Below are positions 22,232-31,873 of a stretch of 64,000 bases of DNA, in pieces. This stretch comes from Phialocephala subalpina (taxonomy: Eukaryota > Ascomycota > Leotiomycetes > Helotiales > Mollisiaceae), in assembly GCA_900073065.1 (NCBI GenBank), contig FJOG01000007.1:34076-98075 (forward strand). The letters run 5' to 3'. How positions within the stretch are numbered: position 1 is the stretch's first letter; every line of letters begins with the position of its first letter. The position numbers were made by a program, and so were the translations under genes. The notes below the pieces were generated by a model. The model was not told the origin of the DNA. It saw only the letters and a list, made by a program, of their open reading frames with translations, and did no database searches.

Positions 22232-24383
22232 CTACTCGACCTGCGCTGTGGAAATGACAGCATTCTTCACGCACCTGTCTAATACCTCTGGAGATACCAC
22301 TGTCGTGAATAACGTGTCTGCTTGTCCCTCCTCCTCCTGGACAATGCCAACAGTTGATTCCTCAAAGAACTTCTTGCAAGGTTCTGAACACAAGTAATCC
22401 ACCCATGCATACTCCTTCAGGACCTTCAAAGCTTCCCCCCAAGTTTCCCATCCCCGGTTCCCTCTCAGCTCACTCAATAGGCCCGCCAACCACTTGCGGT
22501 CTGGATGTCCATCCGCGGCGGCACCTGCAATTACCAGAACCCAAAGTAGGAACTGCGAAGGGAAATCAACCCAAAGCTCTGTTGGTGTGAGAATTTTGAT
22601 CGAGTATCTCAGTCTAGCGGCGACTTTGTCAACAATGACCCTCCAAGAGTTACGATGAGTCCGTCGAAGAAACATGTGGATGTAAGTAAGAATTGTGCTA
22701 TGCCAAGATCTAGCACATATTCTCACAGCCCTTGTATCTGTCTTTTGGCGCCGATTATTCGACGACATGCTCCAGACACTTGCAATGACCTGGCGTTCGA
22801 GAAGTAGCATGCCCTCTGTGAATTGCCTTTGAAAGACAGGATTGAGTTTCATAGCATCTAGGCAAGTAGCAAGGGCGCTGAGTTGACGAACTCGATGGAA
22901 AAGCTTCGCGGTTGAGGCATCCATGCCCTCGTAAAATATAATGTGTGTCAAAGGGAATTCAGGCCCCCATTCTGCGTCTAGACAGTCTTGAATTGCTTTT
23001 TCTTGTTCGAGTGTTGGGTTGGCAGGCATGGTCTTGTGGGATTGGACTGACAGAAAGCGAGGGCGAGTGATGTTGGCAACTGCGTGGCATGTATCCACCC
23101 TTGAATTGTTAGCAGTGTGGTATTCATGGTGGTGATGTCAGCAACGCTCTGCCATGACTTACCACGAGATCAACTTCTGGAGATATTCAGACAACCCGAG
23201 CTGATGACGAGCTTTTCGTATGCTCATCACTTTCTCAAGCCCACCAATATGCACCGACTCGCTCGTCATGTTGAAGTTTACTGCAGTCTGAGACATTACA
23301 TCAGTTGGTACCAGCCAAAGCTGTCAATGCCACGCAAACTCACCTCGAAAGCAGCCAAGCAGGCGACGGCAGCGACTGTTCCTTCGTGAAGTTGACTTTC
23401 TGCATTCTCAAGGCTGGCGCTCGTATACTTGATTGCTTTGCTGTAGTGATAGAAGCACTCTGGTGGAAAGGTAGTCTCCTTTCTAAGCAGTGCATTGAAG
23501 GTGACGCCGACAAGTATGGTCCCGTGAAAGAATGCTGGATCAGTCATGGCTTGAGAGAACCAATCCGTTTCAGCTCTCAAGCCCATAGGTACTGTGGTTC
23601 GTGCCACGCCATTGATGGCTTTCGTGGAAGAGTCAGCATCGGAAACCATCCATATTTCACAATGTCGAAGGCGGCGAAAAGGAAGAATCAGAAGCAAGTG
23701 GACGGAAAATTGGGAAGCGCCGACACTCACCGAAATGAAGTAAATTGACCAGTTTCGAGTCTACTTGGAACGAACTCTGAAAGGGTAGATCCAAACTAAA
23801 CGGAATGGAGGGGTTCATGCAGGTGCATTGCCCCGAATAGGATGGCTCAGTTCCCAATGAGCCATGGTCCGGCAATTTTGATTTATGGTGCCTGTGACAC
23901 CACCGGTCTCCTCCATACGGGACAGATCCGCTGTCTTGGGACAGATATAGGGAGGGGCGTTTTTGAGTGGCACCTAGGGCAGCTCGAGATTGCTGTGGCA
24001 TTGCTGCGCGGGGAGGGCTTCGCAGAGGCAAGGCAGTGGGCCGGGCCGCACTCTCTACTTGCGGTTGTGCATTATTAAATTCATCGATGGGCTTGTTCTG
24101 ATTGCGTTTATCGCTGTGGTACTTGCGCATTACATGCACTCTCGCGGCTCGTCTTGCGCTTAGAGGTGCTTTAGGTTTGGGCCCTTCAGTATTTATGAAT
24201 TCAAAATTGGAAGTAGAACTTTTCGATACAGATTTCCGAACTCTGTTGAAGGGTTAGATTGAGCTAGAAGAAACATACTGGTGGATACATGCTGGTTGAA
24301 TGCTGGTACATGGTGTTAGTTGTGCAAGTTGCTCTTTGAATTCTGTCCTGAGAAGACTTACTGCGGCTTGAGGGCTGAAACAT
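22232..24383 (-). CDS. Fungal-specific transcription factor-like protein (Fungal_trans_2 type)
   Basis: Four well-supported exons: 23731-24242, 23344-23618, 23163-23287 and 22232-23099. Introns are 112, 56 and 63 bp with GT-AG ends, and the joins keep frame (LACLAAFE to TAVNFNM; KLISW to VDTCHAV). The N-terminus FEFINTEGPKPKAPLSARRA followed by VHVMRKYHSDKR, and the central WFSQAMTDPAFFHGTILVGV, are typical of regulators that have the Fungal_trans_2 domain but no obvious Zn2Cys6 cluster. The start is uncertain. ATG 24383 can be reached in frame through exons 24362-24383 and 24279-24333, but the implied introns are only 28 and 36 bp. It faces the bZIP gene at 25370. Confidence 0.75.
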
Positions 24384-25369
24384 CTTGAAGGTTGCCTCAG
24401 CTCTTTTGTACCCATTATGATTCTCATTTCCCATAATGACTATCACTTGAAATTTCCCTGGGAAAGTATGTGATTGGAATCCTCTCAAGCTGCTCGTGAC
24501 ACTGGAGGCTAGGGTCTAGAAGCTCGGCAGGTTGGCGTTCGTGAAGACTAATCATCGGATTTTCAAATGTGCCACCCGTTGTTGCAACACGATCTTGAAA
24601 TTCTGTACGATAATTGATGCTCAATCCTCATCCAGAGTAATGGTGGGAACAGAGGAAATCGGTAGAGAAAGCGCTTACGTGACACACAAAAGACGGCCGA
24701 CAGGCTGAAGGCCAAATTGGCTGCTGCTAACCATTCCAGCGAAAAACGTTCCCTTCGGCCCAGTGTCGTATCGGTGCGTTTCGCGCTTCGTTTCCAAACG
24801 CCCCGAACGAATTTAAATGTGACACTAGCAAGTAGGACGTGAGAGCTTTGAAGCGCGCTGGCCAATGCCGAAGTATCGTGGACTTGCAGTATTTCTCTCC
24901 TCGTATGCTGAAGTCTCGAAGGTCTGAACAAGGTTCTTACAGACCTTTCGGATACGGCCACCCAGTCAAGCGGTCTGGCTTGCTTACTCCCTGGCATCTC
25001 ACCGTTTGGGCAATTGCACCCCAGTCAATTTCCTGATTAAGTTAACAGTCCTGCAAACGCCAGCAAATGTGAAGCCAATGATAAAGAAAGTTCGACTTAC
25101 ATAATCTGGTATGCGAGCAAAGCATCTTGCAGATGTTCTGGTCCACTCGGCACGCTCCATGAGCTGGGTGGAGTATAGACGTCCCTGCTTGGCATCGTGA
25201 GTAAGGACATTTCGAGGCTCAAATGTTGGAATTTACTCACTTTGGACAGCGCGAAATGAGCGCAGTTCGTGAAACAAAAGTTTGGTTCGATATTATAAGG
25301 GTGGAGACCGTCCTCAAAATCGGCTGGGAGGATCCGTTGATGAAAAAAATTAGAATTGCGATTATGATC
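24384..25369. promoter_or_regulatory. Divergent intergenic region between two regulator genes
   Basis: It separates the Fungal_trans_2 gene (minus) and the bZIP gene (plus), so it should hold both promoters. A 144-codon minus frame at 24563-24997 lies here, but it has no family motif and I do not call it. Confidence 0.4.
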
Positions 25370-25988
25370 ATGGACTTTTTCGACTGGCTTCCCGATCAAT
25401 TTATCCATGAAGAGCCTGTTACCGATCTGGTGGGAGAGTTCCTAGATGAGGGTGTTGGTGGCGTGAATTGGGACGATTACTATCCAGATCCAAGTGTAGG
25501 CAGAAAGCACAAATATAATTCAAGAACGCGCTGAGTATAATTAGAACTTCGAAAACATCCCACAATGTGATGGGTCGTTTAGCACAGACGGATCTTACCA
25601 GAGTGGCAGTACCAATGAGCCACCAGGCTCTACCAACGCGAAAGATAACGGCGAGAAAGGAAAGGGCAGACCGAGGACTGCCTACACTGGTGGAAGAGAT
25701 CCAGTCACGAATCGCATCCAGGTAAACTTGCGTCCCAAGTAAGTGAATTGATCTCGGAATAACAGTGTGCAGCGGCGAAGGACGCAAAATAGAAACTCGC
25801 AACGAATTTATCGACAAAGACGCATAGAGGAACGGCAGAGGTTCGAAGAAAGAGCTATTGCAGCAGAAGATACTTCCAAACAGCTCAGAATTCATGTATT
25901 AGAGTTGCATACCACGATCGCCGTTCTCAAGCACCAGCTAGAGCAGGCGAAAGCCGAGAACGTATCTCTTCGTGCTGCTCGGTCTTGA
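25370..25988 (+). CDS. Short bZIP transcription factor (AP-1/Yap-like basic region)
   Basis: Three exons, 25370-25495, 25545-25721 and 25773-25988 (introns 49 and 51 bp), encode 172 residues. Exon 1 starts MDFFDWLPDQFIHEEPV, an acidic-hydrophobic segment. Exon 2 ends in a basic Pro/Gly-rich linker (NGEKGKGRPRTAYTGG). Exon 3 begins with the basic region RRRTQNRNSQRIYRQRR (N-R-x-x-Q-R-x-x-R-x-R), followed by a coiled coil with spaced leucines (LRIHVLELHTTIAVLKHQL). It should bind DNA as a dimer. The protein ends right after the zipper, short for the family, so a further 3' exon is possible. The frame is open upstream to 25223; I chose 25370 because the conserved-looking segment starts there. 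Confidence 0.75.
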
Positions 25989-26322
25989 CGATGCTGGAAG
26001 CCCTTGCTAGCAAGGGAGGCGTTTGGCTAAGCGCTGGAAAGGTTTCAACACCTCGAACATTGAGAGGCCACATCCAATTGTCCTGGTACTTTCCCGGCAC
26101 TGACTTAGAGTGTACGGATTGCATTTAGCAGGTGGTAATTGTCCCATTTTGCACTGGACATTGGAAAGTCAATCAATGCCTAGCCTGGCCAAGCGCAATA
26201 GAAGGACAGCAATACATATTTATCCAGCAAGTTTCCAGATCAAACTACTTGGGGATGCTACGACCCTCCTCTTGGTCCCAAGCTCTACCCTTTCGAAATG
26301 AATCGCACATTGACATCAGCTC
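25989..26322. other. Intergenic, no supported gene
   Basis: Short frames only. It lies between the bZIP stop and the 3' end of the transposon-split gene. Confidence 0.4.
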
Positions 26323-26862
26323 TCAAATCTCCATCTCCGATCCTTGGACCCATACCAATAAGCTTGAGTCGAATCTCCTTCGTGGTCGCCTAACTCGCCT
26401 CCTGTTCGGTCTCATTCGCACCTGATCTATACATTTCTTCGATGGCAGGCTTGAATATGCATCGTTGGGAAACTCAGACTTGATATTTTGCTCCTCGCTC
26501 GCGTCAAACAATTCACCGCAAGAGAAAGAGAAGCCTCTCGCTGGTTTCATTCCGTCATCTCCAACAGTGGTATCGCTGTCAAGATCATAGATGACGTGCC
26601 TGTTGCGCTGAATCTCCTGCCGAGGAAGGATGATAGTAACATTATGATCCTGGCCAGAGGAGTCGGCACATTTGAGGACGGAGTTCCAGTCTCTTACATC
26701 GCAGAAAGTGCAATGCAGATCTGGACATCCGATTCCTGGGATCTCATCTCCGAGTTGCGTGAAGATGTAAGGTCGATTGAGATTGATGCGCTTGCCGAAG
26801 TCTACTTCGTGAATTATTAGTTGGAATTTGCCATTTTTGAAGAGTCGTTGAGCAAAGTCAAC

Positions 26863-26960
26863 CAAGCTTGGCTTTAATACTCGATAAGCGGTATCGATAA
26901 GAATCGATGCCAGAATCGTTAGGAATCGATTTTATCGATCCAGTATCGATTCTGATTAGT
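26863..26960 (+). repeat. hAT left terminal inverted repeat and subterminal ATCGAT cluster
   Basis: The 18-bp terminal repeat is followed within 80 bp by five copies of ATCGAT, variously as TATCGATA, AATCGATG and AATCGATT. The right end mirrors this arrangement. Confidence 0.85.
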
Positions 26961-27437
26961 CTGCCCCGCACTAAAATTACCCCACTATAAATAAAAAGTT
27001 ATCGTACGACGAAAGCTTTTCCATTTTGTATTGTTTTTTGTTTATAAACTATTCTTAAAGTTGCGAATATATTTAATAAATTCAATTAATTAAGTATATC
27101 GTACGAGTAAGTATTTATACAAAAGTAAATTATAATCACATAGAATTAAGCGGGAGGTTATTTCAACGTTTATATTTCAAGAATTCTATATACAAAAAGC
27201 CTATTATACAAATCTAATAACCGTACGAAAGAGAAAAATAATCGTACGGGAAAATAAAAGCTTCTTCTTAGTTTCACTACTTAGCTACTTGTCTCGAACA
27301 TTATCGCAAAAGTGAAAAGCTATCGTCCGAGGCTCCATTGGAGGTATACACTTCCCCATTAGGGATTTATCGTATCGTACACTGCACAAAGGGAGAAAGA
27401 AACCTTATTAGTACTCAAACAAAAAAAGTATACGTAC

Positions 27438-27857
27438 TCAAGCTATAATAATAGCATTAGACTGCGAAAATCCAGCTTCGCCGTCGCCAATAAAGAGCAA
27501 AGCCTTGGGTTTCTTGGGCGTACGAGGACTTTTCGGACCTCTTCTACCCCGTCCTCCACTAGGCTTGCGCCTATTATTACCACTATTACTACCACTTTGT
27601 CCACCCCAGCGGCAACGTGCACTATAATCTGGCCACTTGCAGTTGCCACAACACCCACCGAATTGCCCTGGGATACGACGGCATTCGGGGAAGACCGTAC
27701 GATCGAGTTCGAGTCGTACGCATTCCCGGCAAAGAGCGTAACTCATATCAACCCTCGCTCTCTGGATGAGAAGCGCGTTAATATACGACGGGCGACTTGT
27801 CCTAACTTGTGCCACGGTCACGCGCGCGCCATTAATTAGCACGTCGTTACTAAGCAT
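27438..27857 (-). CDS. DUF3716-like Cys-rich protein carried inside the hAT element
   Basis: From ATG 27857 the frame stays open for 139 codons. A central Cys pattern (CRECVRLELDRTVFPEC, then FGGCCGNCKWPDYSARC) matches my recollection of the fungal DUF3716 domain, a putative zinc-binding module common in repeat-rich fungal DNA. A Gly/Arg/Ser/Lys-rich basic tail follows (SGGRGRRGPKSPRTPKKPK), suggesting nucleic-acid contact or nuclear location. The segment is clearly less AT-rich than the surrounding element and has no internal stop, while the neighbouring transposase is full of them. It lies downstream of the transposase on the same strand. It may be a passenger gene, a second element ORF, or a DUF3716 gene captured or nested there. 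Confidence 0.5.
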   Translation of the reverse strand: MLSNDVLINGARVTVAQVRTSRPSYINALLIQRARVDMSYALCRECVRLELDRTVFPECRRIPGQFGGCCGNCKWPDYSARCRWGGQSGSNSGNNRRKPSGGRGRRGPKSPRTPKKPKALLFIGDGEAGFSQSNAIIIA

Positions 27858-28599
27858 AGCCAAACAAGCCCATTGAGTAGCATTATAGCACTATATAATA
27901 TTAGTATAGATCGTACGAGAAGGATAGGGATCGTACACCTTGAGCCAATTGTTAACCGGCGACTATAAGCGTCTATATGCCATTGTTTGGAGGCGGAGGA
28001 GGGGCGAGAGCTTTAGGCGCTTAAAGGGGAGCGGCGTAAAGGACAATCCTAAGCGCGTTAGCGATCGTAAGAAGATAATAGAGTCGTACGAATTAGTTGT
28101 TATTATTGGCTATAGTATTAAATTGTGCTACGTACGCGTTAATTGTTTGTTTACCTCTAAAAAACTTCGCGATATACGCACAAAAAGAAAACTTACTTAT
28201 TAATTGAATTAATTAAATAGATGGCAAAAGTAAAAGCTTGAGAAGACTTGCGTAGAGTTATTAGAGTCGTACGAAGCGTAGGGAAAAGTGGCGCGTATAA
28301 AAGGATCTAAGGAAAGAAAAGAAGTAGTGAGGGGAAAGAGAGGCCTTTATATAGGCAGAACCCCACTATTTTCGCGCTAAAAGTATTTGTACCGTTTTTA
28401 TCGTTTCGTACGAAGCTTTATCGTACGAAGCTAGCCTTGTTTGGATTAATACTATATAGCTATTGCTTTTTCTCGCCGCATTTTTTGTATAATTAGACGC
28501 CTTTTACGCACGCCTACAAAAGGAAGAAGAAAAGCAAATATATTGGCTTTCGTACGGATATAATTAGATATTATAGCTTTTATTGCTTCGTACGAATTG

Positions 28600-30750
28600 C
28601 AATTAATTATTTTCAAAGAAAGTATCTAAAATCCCACTTTTTTTCTAATGTTTTAAGCATTTTCTTATTTTAATTATCTTTGGATCTATTTGTCCCCTAT
28701 CCTATGAGACTGTACGACGAGCTCTTAAAAAGATTCTTTTTAGTTTATCGCTCATTAGTAGAATAAAAAGAATATTAATAGCTATAAGTGAAAGCTTAAA
28801 TTAACGTTATCTTTAGTTACTTCGGTACTACCACTTAAAAGCTCTAACTTTCCCAAAATCGTACGACTCTTGTAAATTATAGTCCTCGTACTCGTCTTTA
28901 CTTGCTAGCCGAGTAACTTATTGAAGCGATAATGCGATTTGATTAAAAGCATTAAATTCTTTTGATTCTTGAGATAAATTATCGTACGAGAAAAGTACGG
29001 CGGCGAGTATAATAGCCTCGTCTCGATACTTCTCCCAAAGCGTTTTTACACTTGCTAAAGCTGGCTTTGACTACTTTTTTGGCCAATTGACCTCAATATA
29101 CCTCGTACGACGAGTAAGATTAAGAATCAAAGCAATAGTATATAATGGAGATATATTTGTCTTTATATAATACTTATCAAAAACTATATACGCCTTCTTA
29201 ATCCGAAGAATAAAATCCTTACTTTTTTAATCTTTCTTTTTCTTAAAATCCAATTATTATACGATTATTAGCTTTTTAGTTTTAAATTAAAAGAAAAGAG
29301 AATTACTTACAAGTGTATTTTAGAAGTGTTTAATCAAAATATCCATTATAAAAAGGATCAAATCAATAAACGTAGAGTTTCTTTTAGTGAAAAGAGTAGC
29401 CCGCGAGAAAATAGCAAGAAAGTCTTTAATCGTACGAAGCTTTTTCTAATCTTAGAAAATCAAAATATCGGCCTTAAAGTCTTCTTCGTAGTTTTGGATA
29501 TATTTTTCAATTGCTTCTCGTTTTTAAAGAAAAATAAGAAGCATATCGTACTAATTATTCCACCTCGTATAATTATCAAGTGGAATTATCCTTCCTATAA
29601 ACTTACGAAACTCTTTTATTCGAATAAGTAATCTACGAATATAAATAAAGATATTATAACTTTAATTAAGCGGGCTTAATAATCGAAATTTGAGCCTTTT
29701 CTCTTCTTCGTTTATCCGTTGCTTAATTCGATCTTAATCATCGTACGATTTAAACTCTTCTATTCTAAGTATATTTGCAAATAAGAAAGCTTATACGGTA
29801 AAGTTGATAATATAGCCTATATAACGAATACGCCAATAATTTGCTTCCTACTCCAAATTGAACTCCTTTTTCTAATAAGCCTCTATATATCGGCAAAAAA
29901 CATTATTCGGAGTAATATTATCGGCAATAATCGCTCTAAACTTTCGTACGATACCGTAATTTTCAAGTACCAAAAGAAGGATAGAGAATTGGTCTTCTCT
30001 ACTATAACCAAGTACTTTCGAAAGAGTAAAAAGAGCTTTTTGTCTCTTAGAAAAGTGCGTAGTGAAGTATGCGCAAATTACTAAAAGAAGCCATCGATTC
30101 GGAGAAGTTTAAATATTAAGAGAAATATGGATTCGTAAGAGTACTAATTGAAGTTCTCGTCGTACGATATCTTTATAAGTATTCTAAGCTTTACTAACTT
30201 TGATAGCAACTTGAGAGTGAGTTATTGTAATCGTACCTTCGCATTCTCGATTAAGTGCTTAGTATAAAGTATGGAATTTAGGCCATTCGATAAGAGCGTA
30301 AAATAGGTTTCGTATAACAATCAAACTAATTAAAGCTTCTGTGATGATTATCTTATTAAGCTGCGCTTTGAGGATCTCGGAATCGAAGTTATCGGTCTCG
30401 CCAATTGCTTAAGCTTAATAGTAAAACTAGTTTAATTGCCGTACGACGATTATTTGATTTAAATTTAATTTCTTCTCGATTTTAATTTAGTGTACTAACT
30501 CGAGATACTTCTTTATATTTGAAGAGATATCCGTATTGTATAGCTCTTTATACTCATTAACTATAGAATTACTAGAATAGTAAGAGCAATAAAGAACGTC
30601 TTAATTCTCGTTAGCCATCGGATTGCGATAATATTACCAAATTGGAGATCTCTACTTCTTTCCTTTCGTTTGAGAAGTTTCAATTAAATCTGCAATTATT
30701 AATCGTGTAAATAATAAATCTAATTCGAGTAAAGAAAACATTTTGAAGAT
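28600..30750 (-). pseudogene. hAT transposase, RIP-inactivated
   Basis: Minus-strand blocks in order: an N-terminal C-x-x-C segment resembling a BED finger near 30600-30680; ALIEWPKFHTLY, ALNRECEGTIT and HSQVAIKVSKA at about 30190-30300; TSPNRWLLLVICAYFT near 30065-30115; further core blocks to about 29650; and the C-terminal dimerisation segment with RIF, ARRT and DRGQIDPKII near 28630-28760. These match, in order, the fungal hAT transposases I know. Stops repeatedly replace expected Trp or Gln codons (for example W before TSPNRW), the pattern expected when RIP turns CA/TG into TA. No functional enzyme is possible from this copy. Confidence 0.85.
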
Positions 30751-30809
30751 ATTTCTTTGTGAAATTATCGTACGAGAAAGAAAAAATTAAAAGTAAGGAA
30801 AATTAGCGG

Positions 30810-30913
30810 TAAGGAATCGATACCGTATCGATAAGATCGATTCTCGCGATACCTAATTAATACTAGTAAGAATCGATTCTATATCGATGCCTCAGGTATT
30901 AAAGCCAAGCCTG
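30810..30913 (-). repeat. hAT right terminal inverted repeat and subterminal ATCGAT cluster
   Basis: Five ATCGAT copies lie between about 30818 and 30890, followed by the right 18-bp terminal repeat at 30896-30913. Confidence 0.85.
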
Positions 30914-31873
30914 AAGTCAACTGTTGGACTGTCGTGCAAAATGTCTGCTTCCGTTATGAGAATCTCGTGGTCGATATATGTTTGAGATTCGCTATCGATG
31001 ATTGCATCTAGGCCAGAATTAGAATTATCGTTGGAGAATACTAGATTGGTAATGGGAACCTCACCTTTCAAGAAGATGACTCGATGTTTTCCAGCTTCTC
31101 TTTCAGCGTCAGACCAGATTCGAGCATTGTCATTGTGTAGGCCAGCAACTATGTTTACTATCTCCCCACGATAAAGTTGAGAGACTGCGTCTGACATAGA
31201 TCCTAGTGATCGTGATTCTTGACATGGAAAGTAAAGGTCATGCTTCTTTCGCCAAGACCTCCTGCGTTGACTCGAGAGCTGAGGCGACAAGAAGAGAAAG
31301 GGATTGATCTCAGAGCACAACTCGATTTCTTTCTCGGCGTGATCAGGGCTGAGCATGCTTTCGTTGAATTCGGCTTGCATTTGACCATAAAAGTTCGGCG
31401 CCTTGGGGATATCGGTCAGACTTCCAGCGACAACACGATTTGATCTATCTGCTGCATAGATGAAGGTGAATAATCAAAGACCTTGAATCGGACACTCCAA
31501 GATCCTAAATACTCCCAATGGGTACAGTAGCTCCCATGAGGTACGAGCCCAGTGCCACTATAGACCAGCGACCGGAGTGGAAAGGGATTGGTCCACTCGA
31601 AACTTGCCGCCCAATCCGAAACACCAACATGTTCATGGCTCTGAATGTTTGCAATCGCGATCTCGGCCTTCACGGCCAACAAAGTGAGTCTCGGCAGGAA
31701 AGAAGATTACGCGCCAAATGTCCCGGGACCGGCCGGGCCAACTTGGCCAGACTGTCTTTGGAAATCGTTGCGGGAGTGTTACAAGCTCTGAATCAAACTG
31801 AAGGACCTAGCAAGTAGACGACTGTTATCATAACTCATTAAAAGGGGTATCTCATCTATGTTCCATTCCGCCG

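Larger units (their letters stand above)
26863..30913 (-). mobile_element. hAT-superfamily DNA transposon, 4051 bp, RIP-degraded
   Basis: The ends are inverted repeats matching at 17 of 18 positions: CAAGCTTGGCTTTAATAC at 26863-26880, and at the right end (30896-30913) the complement of CAGGCTTGGCTTTAATAC. The flanks carry an exact 8-bp direct duplication, AAGTCAAC, at 26855-26862 and 30914-30921. CA-starting termini and an 8-bp duplication are the hallmarks of hAT elements. Inside are a decayed hAT transposase (minus strand) and an open DUF3716-like ORF. The body is AT-rich with many stops in the transposase, consistent with RIP. Five ATCGAT motifs cluster inside each end, probably transposase-binding subterminal repeats. 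Confidence 0.92.
26323..31682 (-). pseudogene. Unidentified gene split by a hAT transposon
   Basis: The 5' part lies at 30914-31682 and the 3' part at 26323-26862, both on the minus strand. Reading the 5' part up to DSPTVDF and continuing after the element with AQRLFKNGKF gives one continuous frame once the element and one copy of the 8-bp duplication are discounted. The stop of the 3' part is at 26323. The 5' part has a second lesion: the frame at 31416-31682 (SDWAASFEWTNPFPLRSLVY) and the frame at 30914-31400 are offset near 31415-31425. The C-terminus is Arg-rich (RPNRRRVRRPRRRF). I do not recognise the family. As it stands the gene cannot make a full product. Confidence 0.7.

Noticed and set aside
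25419..25895. 158-codon minus-strand frame with membrane-like segments
   Set aside because: It is antisense to the bZIP gene, whose three exons join in frame and contain an unmistakable basic region.
27940..28203. 87-codon plus-strand frame inside the hAT element
   Set aside because: Basic and motif-free, antisense to the direction of the element genes; probably chance in damaged DNA.
26960..30800. Regular spacing of TCGTACGA considered as a CRISPR-like or satellite array
   Set aside because: Spacing is irregular, the word is short and palindromic, and there are no repeat-spacer units; fungi lack CRISPR.
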